Assembly: GCA_963732635.1 (NCBI GenBank) | Contig: CAVTAL010000005.1 | Span: 315,424-379,423 of the forward strand | Source of the DNA: JAKFWF01 sp963732635 | GTDB lineage: Bacteria; Pseudomonadota; Alphaproteobacteria; Rhizobiales; Hyphomicrobiaceae | Length of the DNA: 64,000 nt | Direction: 5' to 3' | Part shown: one piece after another, positions 20,431 to 29,041 of the stretch | Layout of the letters: every line of letters begins with the position of its first letter | How positions within the stretch are numbered: the first letter of the stretch is position 1 | Position numbers and translations under genes: made by a program | Notes under the pieces: model-generated | The model's database searches: none | The model's input: the letters and a program-made list of their open reading frames with translations, nothing else | What the model was told of the DNA's origin: nothing

Positions 20431-22014
20431 CTAGTTCTTGGTCGTCAGATAGAAGTGAATCTGGTTGTCGGCACGCTGCACCATTTTGACCGACTTGGAT
20501 ACGCCCCAGGCCAGCGACTGCTGATGCAATGGCGCGAGGCCCACTTCTTCATGCGCGATCATGTAGGCTTCCTTGATCATGCCATCGCGCTTGGTCTTGT
20601 CGGTCTCCGAGACGATGAGCTTGGTCAACTCATCAATGCGCTTGTTGCAATAGCCACCGTAGTTGGCCGAACTACCGGTACCCTTGGCGTCGCGGCAGCC
20701 GACGATGTTGGCCAGCACATTCCAGCTGTCGAACGAGCCCGGCGTCCAGCCCAGCATGTTGAACGAGCTATCGAAGCCGCCGCTGGCGCCAGCGAAGTCA
20801 AAGAATTTCGCCTTCGGCTGGGCGTTGAGCGTCGCCTTGACGTTGATGCGCGCGAGCATTGCGGTCACCGCCTGGCAGATCGCGGCATCGTTGACGTAGC
20901 GATCGTTCGGGCAGTCCATCCGCAGCTCAAAGCCCTCGGCATAGCCGGCATCCGCCATCAACTTCTTGGCGGCGTCGACGTCGTAGGGATGGCGCTTCAG
21001 GTCGGCCAGCGGGGTGAACAGCAGCGGCGAGATCAACAGCGCGGACGGCACCGACATGCCGCGCATCACCTTCGACTTGATCGCCTCGATATCGATCGCC
21101 TGATAGAACGCCTTGCGCACGCGCGGATCCTTGAAGGGGTTCTTGCCCTTCACGCTCGAATACTTGAGCTCGTCGCGGAAGCTGTCGAAGTTGAGGAAGA
21201 TGGTGCGCAGCTCCGGCCCGATCATGACATCGGTCGAGGCGTTGCCCTTGATCCGGTCGATGTCCTGCACCGGCACCGGGTCCATCATGTCGATCTCGCC
21301 GGTCAGCAGCGCCGCGACCCGTGTCGCATCCGACTTGATGGTGGTGAAGATCACCTCGTCGAGGTTGTGAACGGCCTTCTCCCACCAGCCGGCGTATGGC
21401 TTGAAGACTGTCTTCACGCCCGGCTCATGGCTGACGATCGTGAACGGCCCGGTGCCGTTGGCGGTCAGCGCCCAGGCGCTCACCGCGGTCGACTTGGCGG
21501 ACTGCGGATTGACCGCGCCGACCTTCTCCGACCAAGGCTTCGAGAAGATGTGGATCACGTCCCACTCGTAGTGCAGGATCGGATTGGGCTTGCCGAGCTG
21601 CACCTCGATGGTGTGATCGTCGATCTTGACGAACTTGGCGTCGGCCTGGACCTTATTCTTGACTTGGCTGTCGGGTGCGCGGGCGCGATCCATCGACATG
21701 ATCACATCGTCGGCCGTGAACGGCTCGCCGCCATGGAACTTGACGTTCTTGCGCAGATGGAAGCGCCATTTGAGCGGGTCGACGACCTCCCAGCGTTCGG
21801 CGAGGCCCGGTATGATCTTGAGATCCTTGTCGCGCCGGATCAAGCCTTCCATCACGTTGCTCAGGATACCCTGCGTGAAGGTCTCGTTGAGCGTGTAGGA
21901 ATCGAGCGCGTTGAGATCGCCCTGGAAGGCGAACTTGAAGGTCTTGGCGTCGGCGCCTGTGGCCAGGGCAAGCGACATTGCCGCCGCTGCCAGATAGCTT
22001 CGCATTCTTCGCAT
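20431..22014 (-). CDS. ABC importer substrate-binding protein, family 5 (first paralogue from operon core)
   Basis: 527 residues with a signal peptide (MRRMRSYLAAAAMSLALATG, cleavage near ADAKTF), so a periplasmic peptide/opine-type binding protein. Typical SBP_bac_5 blocks are LAERWEVVDPLKWRFHLRK, VKFHGGEPFTADDV, DPRVRKAFYQAID and DAGYAEGFELRMDCPND. ATG 22014 is preferred because GGGAG precedes it by seven bases. It is closely similar to the adjacent 22050-23639 gene, including the C-terminal LAWGVSKSVKMVQRADNQI, indicating tandem duplication and two ligand specificities for one transporter. Confidence 0.92.
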   Translation of the reverse strand: MRRMRSYLAAAAMSLALATGADAKTFKFAFQGDLNALDSYTLNETFTQGILSNVMEGLIRRDKDLKIIPGLAERWEVVDPLKWRFHLRKNVKFHGGEPFTADDVIMSMDRARAPDSQVKNKVQADAKFVKIDDHTIEVQLGKPNPILHYEWDVIHIFSKPWSEKVGAVNPQSAKSTAVSAWALTANGTGPFTIVSHEPGVKTVFKPYAGWWEKAVHNLDEVIFTTIKSDATRVAALLTGEIDMMDPVPVQDIDRIKGNASTDVMIGPELRTIFLNFDSFRDELKYSSVKGKNPFKDPRVRKAFYQAIDIEAIKSKVMRGMSVPSALLISPLLFTPLADLKRHPYDVDAAKKLMADAGYAEGFELRMDCPNDRYVNDAAICQAVTAMLARINVKATLNAQPKAKFFDFAGASGGFDSSFNMLGWTPGSFDSWNVLANIVGCRDAKGTGSSANYGGYCNKRIDELTKLIVSETDKTKRDGMIKEAYMIAHEEVGLAPLHQQSLAWGVSKSVKMVQRADNQIHFYLTTKN

Positions 22015-22049
22015 TCGTCTACTCCCGGTTGCCTGACTACGAACAGACG

Positions 22050-23639
22050 CTAGTTCTTTCGCGCCCAATAGAACAGTATTTGATTGTCGGCCCGCTGGTG
22101 GATGTCGACCGACTTCGACACGCCCCAGGCCAGCGCCTGCTGATGCAGCGGCAACAATCCAGCTTCCTCGTGCACGATCGTGAAGGCCTGCAGGATCAAT
22201 GCGTCGCGCTTTGCCTGATCAATCTCCTGCGCAACCTGCTCCGCCAGGGCATCCACTTTCGGATTGCAGTAGCCACCGTAGTTGAACAGCCCACCCCGCC
22301 CGTCGGCATCGCGGCAGCGAACCAGGTTCGACAGCACATTATGGCTGTCAAAGGAACCCGGCGTCCAGCCCAACATGTTGAACGAACTGTCATATTTTCC
22401 GGTCGAGCCAGCGAAATCGAAGAATTTGGCTTTCGGCTGCGCATTGACCGCGACCTTCACGTCGATACGCGCCAACATCGCCGCCACCGCCGTGCAGATC
22501 TCGTCGTCGTTGACGTAGCGGTCATTGGGGCAATCCATCCGCACCTCGAAGCCCTGGGGGTACCCGGCCTCGGCCATCAGTTTGCGAGCAGCCGCTATGT
22601 CGAAGGGGTGGCGCCGGATTTCACCTGCGCGGGCAAACAGCAGCGGTGAAATCAACAGGGCAGATGGCGTCGACTGGCCGCGCATGACCTTGGAGTGGAT
22701 CGCCTCAATGTCGATCGCCTGGTAGATCGCCTTGCGGACCCGCGCATCCTTGAACGGATTGCGACCCTTGACACTTGAGTACTTGAGTTCGTCGCGGAAG
22801 CTGTCGAGATTGAGGAAAATCGTCCGCAATTCCGGCCCGGTCAGCACCTTTGTCGAAGCGCTGCGAGCGATGCGATTCATGTCCTGCACCGGCACCGGCT
22901 CGATCAGATCGACATCGCCCGAAAGCAGCGCCGCAACCCGCGTCGCATCCGACTTGATGGTGGTGAAGATCACTTCGTCGAGGTTGTGCTCGGCGGCACG
23001 CCACCAGTTCGGGTTCTTCTTGAATAGCGTCCTGACGCCCGGCTCATGGCTCACCACCGTGAATGGTCCGGTGCCATTGGCCCGCAGTGCCCAGGCCTCA
23101 AGCGCGGTTGCCTTTGCGGATTGCGCCTGGGTCGCCCCGACCGATACAGCCCACTTCTTTGAAAACATGTACCAGGTGTCCCACTCGGCATTGAGAATGG
23201 GATTAGGCCTCGAGAGCAAGAAATCGACCGTGTGGTCATCGATTTTCTCGGCCTTCATGTCGGCCGGCGCACGCCCCTTGATCTGCGAGCCCTCGCTGCG
23301 CATCCGATCAAGTGAGAACAGCACGTCATCGGCGGTGAAATCCTCACCACCATGAAACTTCACGCCGCGCCGCAGATGAAAGCGCCAACGCGTTGGCGCC
23401 AATATTTCCCAGCGTTCGGCCAGCGCTGGCACCACCTTCAACTGCTTGTCGCGCGCCGTGAGCCCTTCCATGACGTTGCCCATGGCCCCGAGCGTAAATG
23501 TCTCGTTGAGCGTATAGGGATCGAGCGCATTGAGATCGCCCTGGAAGGCATAGCGCAGCGTCACGGCGTTGGCGCCGCTGCCACTTGCGCTAAGCAGCGC
23601 GGCGAACACGAGGGACGTCCAGAGTTTCATTCTAGCCAT
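22050..23639 (-). CDS. ABC importer substrate-binding protein, family 5 (second paralogue)
   Basis: A 529-residue periplasmic binding protein with the signal peptide MKLWTSLVFAALLSASGS and cleavage near GANAVTL. It has the same architecture as its neighbour: LAERWEILAPTRWRFHLRR, VKFHGGEDFTADDVLFSLD, DARVRKAIYQAID and GYPQGFEVRMDCPND. It is the most upstream gene of the importer operon and lies divergent to an M20 amidohydrolase gene, which may process the imported compound. Start is ATG 23639 or ATG 23630. Divergence between the two paralogues suggests separated ligand preference. Confidence 0.92.
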   Translation of the reverse strand: MARMKLWTSLVFAALLSASGSGANAVTLRYAFQGDLNALDPYTLNETFTLGAMGNVMEGLTARDKQLKVVPALAERWEILAPTRWRFHLRRGVKFHGGEDFTADDVLFSLDRMRSEGSQIKGRAPADMKAEKIDDHTVDFLLSRPNPILNAEWDTWYMFSKKWAVSVGATQAQSAKATALEAWALRANGTGPFTVVSHEPGVRTLFKKNPNWWRAAEHNLDEVIFTTIKSDATRVAALLSGDVDLIEPVPVQDMNRIARSASTKVLTGPELRTIFLNLDSFRDELKYSSVKGRNPFKDARVRKAIYQAIDIEAIHSKVMRGQSTPSALLISPLLFARAGEIRRHPFDIAAARKLMAEAGYPQGFEVRMDCPNDRYVNDDEICTAVAAMLARIDVKVAVNAQPKAKFFDFAGSTGKYDSSFNMLGWTPGSFDSHNVLSNLVRCRDADGRGGLFNYGGYCNPKVDALAEQVAQEIDQAKRDALILQAFTIVHEEAGLLPLHQQALAWGVSKSVDIHQRADNQILFYWARKN

Positions 23640-23903
23640 CTGTCAGGCATCTCCGACGGTAAAACCGCACACGAGCCGTCTCGCTCGTGACATCGATACG
23701 AGGTTCGCTTCCAAAGCATCAGAGCAAAAGTCATACTGCAGCAACTATCGGGTCTGGTCTAGGCGGTGGGCGTCGCAGCTGCCGCGCACTTGATCAGTTG
23801 GCTCGACCGTTTTCGCAAGCGTGCAGCCCGCGACCTGGGCCTTGACGCCTGCCCCCGGCGTCACTCAACGTTCAATCGCCGATAGCACCGAAGGACCGAC
23901 CCA

Positions 23904-25070
23904 ATGCCGATCGTCAACCGCGTTGCTGCCTTCGCAGACGAGGTCGCAACCTGGCGGCGGGACATCCACACCCACCCCGAACTCGGCTTCGACGTCACCC
24001 GAACCGCCGCGATCGTTGCCGCAAAACTGAGCGAATTCGGCTGCGACGAGGTCGTCACCGGCTTTGCCCAATCCGGCGTCGTTGCGGTGATCAAGGGCCG
24101 CAACAGTCGCTCCGGTGGCGTCATTGGCTTGCGCGCCGACATGGACGCCCTGCCGATCACCGAGATCACCGGCTTAGCCCACGCTTCGAGGATCGCTGGG
24201 CAGATGCACGCCTGCGGCCATGACGGTCACACCGCCATGCTGCTCGGCGCGGCAAAGTACTTGTGCGAAACGCGCAACTTCGACGGCACCGCAGTACTGA
24301 TCTTCCAACCCGCCGAAGAGGGCGGCGGCGGCGCCAAGCTCATGGTCGAGGAAAAACTGATGGAGCGCTTCGGCATCCAGGAAGTCTATGGCATGCACAA
24401 TTGGCCGGGCGTGCCGGTCGGCCAGTTCGCCATCCGGCGCGGCCCGCAGATGGCCGCCGCCGACCGCTTCAACATCACCGTGCACGGGCGTGGCGCGCAC
24501 GCGGCGCAGCCGCACATGAGCATCGATACCTTGGCGATTGGCTGCCAACTGCATCAGGCATTGCAGCTGATCGTGGCGCGCAACGTCGATCCGCTCGATC
24601 CGGCAGTGCTCTCGGTCGCCTTTTTCCATGCCGGCACCGCCCACAACATCATTGCGCCATCGGCAAGCCTGGGCGGCACGGTACGCACCCTACGCAAGGA
24701 AACACAGACCATGGTCGTGAAGCGCATGCAGGAGACGGTCGACGGCCTCGCCCGCATGCACGACACCAAAATCGATTTCGAATACCTCTATGGCGTGCCG
24801 TGCACCTTCAACCACGACCAGCAGACCGCGAGCGCGGTGGCGGCGGCCCGTGATGTCGCGGGCAGCAACGGCGTCGACACCGAGGTGCTGCCAACGATGG
24901 CCGGCGAGGATTTCGCGCTGATGCTCGAAGAAAGGCCGGGCGCGATGATCTTCATCGGCAACGGCGATAGCGCCGGCCTGCATCACCCGGCCTACGACTT
25001 CAACGACGGCGCCATTCCCGCTGGCGTATCCTATTGGTCGCGCCTGATCGAGACGCGCCTGCCCGCCTGA
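23904..25070 (+). CDS. M20-family amidohydrolase (hippurate hydrolase / N-acyl amino acid amidohydrolase type)
   Basis: A 388-residue cytosolic metal-dependent amidohydrolase. Metal and active-site motifs are GLRADMDALPI, MHACGHDGHTAMLLGAA and the catalytic Glu pair in FQPAEEGGGGAKLMVEE. HNWPG and the late AGEDFALMLEERPG His/Glu region complete the M20D pattern. A dimerisation domain lies at about residues 185-295. It likely cleaves an N-acyl or amide bond of an imported substrate. The divergently transcribed importer supports a peptide or amide source. Exact substrate unknown. Confidence 0.9.
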   Translation: MPIVNRVAAFADEVATWRRDIHTHPELGFDVTRTAAIVAAKLSEFGCDEVVTGFAQSGVVAVIKGRNSRSGGVIGLRADMDALPITEITGLAHASRIAGQMHACGHDGHTAMLLGAAKYLCETRNFDGTAVLIFQPAEEGGGGAKLMVEEKLMERFGIQEVYGMHNWPGVPVGQFAIRRGPQMAAADRFNITVHGRGAHAAQPHMSIDTLAIGCQLHQALQLIVARNVDPLDPAVLSVAFFHAGTAHNIIAPSASLGGTVRTLRKETQTMVVKRMQETVDGLARMHDTKIDFEYLYGVPCTFNHDQQTASAVAAARDVAGSNGVDTEVLPTMAGEDFALMLEERPGAMIFIGNGDSAGLHHPAYDFNDGAIPAGVSYWSRLIETRLPA

Positions 25071-25099
25071 ATCAACCATCGATCATCGGAGGAACATCC

Positions 25100-25426
25100 A
25101 TGGCGCTCTATGAAATGCGAACCTACACGCTCTACGTCGGCAAGATGGCCGAAGCGGTGAAACTCTACACCGAGCTCGGCTACCCGGCGATGCAGAAGGG
25201 CGGCCAGGACAAAAAGCTTGTCGGCTACTTCCAGAGCGATTGCGGCACCATCAACCAGCTGGTCCATATCTGGAAATTCGACGACGATGCCGACCGCCGC
25301 GCCCATTGGGCGTCACTTTTCTCGAATAAGGATTTCATCGAGGGGTTCGCTTCCAAGTTCCGACCGCTGGTGATGACACAGGAAGTCAAACTGTTGCTGC
25401 CGGCGCCGTGGGGACCGCATCCTTGA
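25100..25426 (+). CDS. NIPSNAP-family protein
   Basis: A 108-residue single-domain protein. MALYEMRTYTLYVGKMAE at the start, then HIWKFDDDADRRAHWASLF and VMTQEVKLLLP, fit the ferredoxin-like NIPSNAP fold. A strong ribosome binding site (GGAGGAA) precedes the ATG at 25100. It lies 29 bases after the amidohydrolase gene and is probably cotranscribed. NIPSNAP domain proteins often accompany catabolic enzymes, but no reaction can be assigned. Confidence 0.85.
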   Translation: MALYEMRTYTLYVGKMAEAVKLYTELGYPAMQKGGQDKKLVGYFQSDCGTINQLVHIWKFDDDADRRAHWASLFSNKDFIEGFASKFRPLVMTQEVKLLLPAPWGPHP

Positions 25427-25464
25427 GATCGGAATGACGAACTCAACGTGATCAGGAGAGCGCC

Positions 25465-26175
25465 ATGCAGCGCATGAAATTTGGCGCTCTCGATCTGTCG
25501 GTGATCGATCCGCACGAACGCGATACGCAGTACATCTACGACGAGATCTTCGTCGAGCGGCAGTACGATCACCCGTCGTTCAAACTGTCCGCTTTGCCCA
25601 CCATCGTCGACGTCGGCGCCAACATCGGGCTGTTCTGCATCTGGGCCCATCAGGTCCATCGGCCCCGTGCCATCCATGCCTTCGAGGCGAGCCCAGTGAC
25701 CTTTGCCTACCTGCAAGACAACATCGCCAGACACATCGATGCCGGCAAGACACAGGTCCATCTGGTCAACAAGGCGGTCGCAAGTGAAGCTGGGAAGACG
25801 CTGATCCTGCATCAGTCGCCACTGGTCTCCGGCATCAGCACGCTGCTCGATCCCAGCCAGGTGGCATGGGTGAAATCACTTTCGGACAGCCGCGAGATCA
25901 TCAAGCATCAAGTACAAACGACGACGCTGTCGGAGGAGATCAGGCTTCGGGATATTCAGATCATCGACCTGCTGAAGATCGACGTCGAGGGCTATTACAT
26001 GGAAGTGCTCGGCGGTCTCGATGACGCCGGCTTCGCCAAGGTGCGCAACGCCGTGATCGAGATCGAGTATGCCGATGCCACCGGCGCCGGCCCCGACGAG
26101 GTCGATCGCCTCTTCCGCGCCAAGGGCTTCAAGACGGATGCGCGCGAGCAGACCCTATACGCTTGGCGCGACTGA
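25465..26175 (+). CDS. FkbM-family methyltransferase
   Basis: A 236-residue Rossmann methyltransferase. The SAM-binding motif is TIVDVGANIGLFCIWA with the acidic residue in IHAFEASPVTFAYL. The C-terminal FkbM blocks are IDLLKIDVEGYYMEVLGG and NAVIEIEYADATG. AGGAG lies just upstream of the ATG. It would O-methylate a sugar or small molecule. It is the third gene of the co-directional M20/NIPSNAP/FkbM set and ends convergently with lexA about 190 bases away. Confidence 0.88.
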   Translation: MQRMKFGALDLSVIDPHERDTQYIYDEIFVERQYDHPSFKLSALPTIVDVGANIGLFCIWAHQVHRPRAIHAFEASPVTFAYLQDNIARHIDAGKTQVHLVNKAVASEAGKTLILHQSPLVSGISTLLDPSQVAWVKSLSDSREIIKHQVQTTTLSEEIRLRDIQIIDLLKIDVEGYYMEVLGGLDDAGFAKVRNAVIEIEYADATGAGPDEVDRLFRAKGFKTDAREQTLYAWRD

Positions 26176-26366
26176 CAAACGACGCCCGTCATCGCGCTGC
26201 ACCCAGATCTCAACCGGCATACACCAGCAAACCTCGCCGGCCATTCGAACAGGCCGGCGCGTGCCACCGTGGCCAATCGCGACGCAACCACAAATACCAC
26301 CGTACCCGTCGATCGCTTCATGCGGCGGGACGCTGGGCGCATTGCACCCACCCCGCCGCAGACTGC

Positions 26367-27077
26367 TCAATACCGCCGGATCAATCCCACCAACCGGCCC
26401 TGGATCTCAACTTGATCGGGCCCGAAAATGCGAGTCTCATAGGCCGGGTTTGCAGCTTCCAACGCTACAGCAGCACCGCGCTTGCGCAGCCGTTTCAAAG
26501 TTGCCTCCTCGTGCTCGACGAGGGCGACGACAATATCGCCGTTCTCGGCCGAGTCGCAGCGTCGGATAATCACCGTGTCGCCGTCGTGGATACCAGCGTC
26601 GATCATCGAATCACCACGCACCTCGAGTGCATAGTGCTCGCCGTTGGTCAGCAGATCAGGCGGGCACGCGATATCGTGCGTGTGATTTTGGATCGCACTG
26701 ATCGGCACACCGGCGGCGATGCGCCCCATTACCGGTACTGACACGGTCCGACTGTCGATAACCGTCGACGGCGGCGGCACGAACGGCTGCTTGCCGCGAC
26801 TGCCGTCGATCACACTCGGGGTGAAGCCGGTTCGCTTCGGTGTCGGCGGCGCCTCGGTCGAATTCTCCGGCAACTTGATCACCTCGAGCGCGCGGGCCCG
26901 ATGCGCCAGCCGACGGATGAAGCCGCGCTCCTCCAACGCCGTGATCAATCGGTGGATGCCCGACTTCGACTTCAGTTCGAGCGCATCCTTCATCTCGTCG
27001 AAGGATGGCGGCACACCTTCCTCCTGCATCCGCTTATGGATGAACAGCAGCAGTTCTTTCTGTTTTTGCGTCAGCAC
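26367..27077 (-). CDS. lexA: LexA repressor
   Basis: 236 residues. The N-terminal winged helix (TQKQKELLLFIHKRMQEEG, KSKSGIHRLITALEERGFI) binds SOS operators. The Ala-Gly self-cleavage site lies in GRIAAGVPI. The catalytic Ser is in VRGDSMIDAGI and the Lys in EEATLKRLRKRG. The start is GTG 27077, which has GGGAGGTGG immediately upstream and gives the canonical N-terminus, instead of a longer arginine-rich frame. It represses DNA-damage genes until RecA-stimulated self-cleavage. A SOS box about 100 bases upstream indicates autoregulation. Confidence 0.96.
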   Translation of the reverse strand: MLTQKQKELLLFIHKRMQEEGVPPSFDEMKDALELKSKSGIHRLITALEERGFIRRLAHRARALEVIKLPENSTEAPPTPKRTGFTPSVIDGSRGKQPFVPPPSTVIDSRTVSVPVMGRIAAGVPISAIQNHTHDIACPPDLLTNGEHYALEVRGDSMIDAGIHDGDTVIIRRCDSAENGDIVVALVEHEEATLKRLRKRGAAVALEAANPAYETRIFGPDQVEIQGRLVGLIRRY

Positions 27078-27175
27078 GTTCCACCTCCCGGCACTGGTAT
27101 CGCTCGACAGCGGTCGCTTGCAACGACGCGCCCACTCGCCAACGCCACCAAACAAACACGGAACGTACCTTACCT

Positions 27176-27190
27176 GTTCCTCTAGTGTTC
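27176..27190. promoter_or_regulatory. LexA operator (alphaproteobacterial SOS box)
   Basis: The sequence GTTCCTCTAGTGTTC matches the direct-repeat SOS box GTTC-N7-GTTC of alphaproteobacteria exactly. It lies in the intergenic space between the divergent lexA and aat genes, about 100 bases upstream of the lexA start. Confidence 0.85.
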
Positions 27191-27341
27191 CGCAAGCGAC
27201 TTTCGGAAGGCCTTCGGCGTTGCCAGGAAGCGACCCCTTTTAGACTTTTGCCGAACATCGGCTCGCATTCGACAAGAAAGCGCCGTAGGCTGCACCCAAC
27301 ACTGCTACCAATACTGCTTCGTCAATTTGAGCCGGAATCTG

Positions 27342-28028
27342 ATGGCCGCCCGCGACGCCCTCAAACGCGAAATTACCCCGCAGGTCCTGCTGAAGGCCTA
27401 TTCGTGCGGTATTTTCCCGATGGCGGAGAGTGCGGAGGACCCTCAGCTGTACTGGATCGAACCGGTCAGCCGGGGCATCCTGCCGCTTGACGACGTTCGC
27501 CTGCCGAAGCGCCTTGCTCGCACGCTACGGCAGCAACCATTCGAGGTTCGGATCGACACCGATTTCGATGCCACCATCGCCGGCTGCGCGGCTTCGCGAC
27601 CGGGACGACGGTCGACCTGGATAAACAATCAGATCCGCACGCTCTATCGCGAGCTGTTCACCCTCGGACACTGCCACACGGTCGAGGTCTGGAACGGCAA
27701 GCGGATGGTCGGCGGCTTGTACGGCGTGGCGCTCGGCGGCGCATTCTTCGGCGAAAGCATGTTCTCGACCGAGACCGATGCCTCCAAGATCGCGCTGATA
27801 TACCTGTGCGCCCGCCTGATCCATGGCGACTTCACGCTGCTCGACACGCAGTTCGTCACCGACCACTTGCGTCAGTTCGGCACCGTGGAGGTCGAACGGC
27901 CGGAGTTCCATGCCCGGTTGGAGAAGGCAGTGCCGATCGCAGCCGATTACGCGCGGCTGGATCGCAATGCATCGCCGCAGGAAATCATCGAAATCATCGA
28001 AACGGCGCACGCGGGCCGGGCAAGCTGA
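27342..28028 (+). CDS. aat: Leucyl/phenylalanyl-tRNA-protein transferase
   Basis: A 228-residue enzyme that adds Leu or Phe to N-terminal Arg/Lys of proteins for ClpS-ClpAP degradation. Conserved segments are LLKAYSCGIFPMAES, LYWIEPVSRGILPLD, HTVEVWNGKRMVGGLYGVA and GAFFGESMFSTETDASKIAL, and LLDTQFVTDHLRQFGTVEV is near the end. ATG 27342 gives the standard length; a TTG 15 bases upstream is the only in-frame alternative nearby. It lies next to the DUF2155 and NDUFA12-like genes, a familiar rhizobial order. Confidence 0.95.
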   Translation: MAARDALKREITPQVLLKAYSCGIFPMAESAEDPQLYWIEPVSRGILPLDDVRLPKRLARTLRQQPFEVRIDTDFDATIAGCAASRPGRRSTWINNQIRTLYRELFTLGHCHTVEVWNGKRMVGGLYGVALGGAFFGESMFSTETDASKIALIYLCARLIHGDFTLLDTQFVTDHLRQFGTVEVERPEFHARLEKAVPIAADYARLDRNASPQEIIEIIETAHAGRAS

Positions 28029-28052
28029 AATCCGTCGCTGCGTAAGCCGAGC

Positions 28053-28529
28053 CTAGCGCGGCGGACGACGGCGCGTCGGTATTGGCTGCTCTTCCGGAGT
28101 CTGTCCTGCGGCCGCACCACCGCCCTTGGCAACTGCAGCCGCGGCACGGGCGGGCTGGCCGCAGTCCGTCAGCCAGACGTCGAACACCGGGTGCTCGACG
28201 GCGTTGAGACCGGGACTTTCGGCAAACATCCAGCCGGAGAACAACTTCTTCACCTGCCCATCGAGTTGCGTTTCCTCGACCTCGACGAAGCTGGTGGTTT
28301 TGGGCGGCTCGGTCGGCGGGCGGGAATAGCAGACGCGCGGCGTGACCTTGAGCGAGCCGAACTTTACCGACTGGCCGAGTGGCACTTCAAGCTTCGAGAT
28401 TCGCGCTGTCACCTTATCCAGCGTCGCGAACACAGCGACCTGATTCTCGATGCGCTGCGCGTCGGCGGGGACCACCAGGCAGAGCAGTGCGACAACCGAT
28501 GCGGCTGCGATCTTGCGGTTCGAAGTCAA
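28053..28529 (-). CDS. DUF2155 domain protein, exported
   Basis: About 158 residues. A signal peptide (IAAASVVALLCLVVPADAQ) is followed by a short beta-rich domain: VAVFATLDKVTARISKLEV, FGSLKVTPRVCYSRPPTEP, SFVEVEETQLDG, and LFSGWMFAESPGLNAVEHP ending in VFDVWLTDC. This is the DUF2155 pattern. No ATG exists at a sensible place. TTG 28529 gives a short basic N-terminus ahead of the signal peptide and is the best start, though it lacks a strong ribosome binding site. Ends in a low-complexity Ala/Gly/Arg tail. Periplasmic, function unknown. Confidence 0.85.
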   Translation of the reverse strand: MTSNRKIAAASVVALLCLVVPADAQRIENQVAVFATLDKVTARISKLEVPLGQSVKFGSLKVTPRVCYSRPPTEPPKTTSFVEVEETQLDGQVKKLFSGWMFAESPGLNAVEHPVFDVWLTDCGQPARAAAAVAKGGGAAAGQTPEEQPIPTRRRPPR

Positions 28530-28642
28530 CGGTCGGAGCCCCGATAAATCTGCAATTCGCGGACTTGGTCTGGTTCTGTCGTGGCGCGCAATGGTGGCCC
28601 CAGTGTGTCGGGCAATCTCAGCCGGCCTCGGGCGCAGCGGGC

Positions 28643-29041
28643 TCACTCCGGCTTCCAGGCCTTGTAGTCGCCGGTGACCTTGGCGCGCACGCCCGAACCC
28701 AGTATCGAGCCCTTCGGCCGCCACGCATTGGGCGTGCCAGTCATGTTCATTGTATGCGGCTTCTGCCAGGACTTGGCGCTGTAGGTTTCCTCGGTGGGCG
28801 GCGTATCCACAGTATAGTGCAGCCAGCCATGCCACTCCGGCGGGACCTTCGAAGCTTCGGCGAGATCGGTATAGATCACCCAGCGGCGCGGAACGCCAAG
28901 CGGGCCGACCCCCTTCGTCTGCTTATAGTAGCGATTGCCATAGTCGTCGCGACCGACCAGTTCGCCGCGGCGCCAGGTAAAAAGGCGCGTGCCCCAGGTA
29001 TTGCCGCCCCACCAGCTGAAGATCTCGGTCACAATGCTCAT
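28643..29041 (-). CDS. NDUFA12-like complex I accessory subunit
   Basis: A 132-residue homologue of the mitochondrial complex I subunit NDUFA12 (B17.2). Diagnostic segments are FSWWGGNTWGTRLFTW, VGRDDYGNRYYKQ, PRRWVIYTDLAEASKVPPE and WHGWLHYTVDTPPTEE, with KPHTMNMTGTPNAWRPKGS near the end. It is found in alphaproteobacteria, where it attaches to the peripheral arm of NADH:ubiquinone oxidoreductase. It is upstream of the DUF2155 gene on the same strand and is probably cotranscribed with it. Confidence 0.94.
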   Translation of the reverse strand: MSIVTEIFSWWGGNTWGTRLFTWRRGELVGRDDYGNRYYKQTKGVGPLGVPRRWVIYTDLAEASKVPPEWHGWLHYTVDTPPTEETYSAKSWQKPHTMNMTGTPNAWRPKGSILGSGVRAKVTGDYKAWKPE

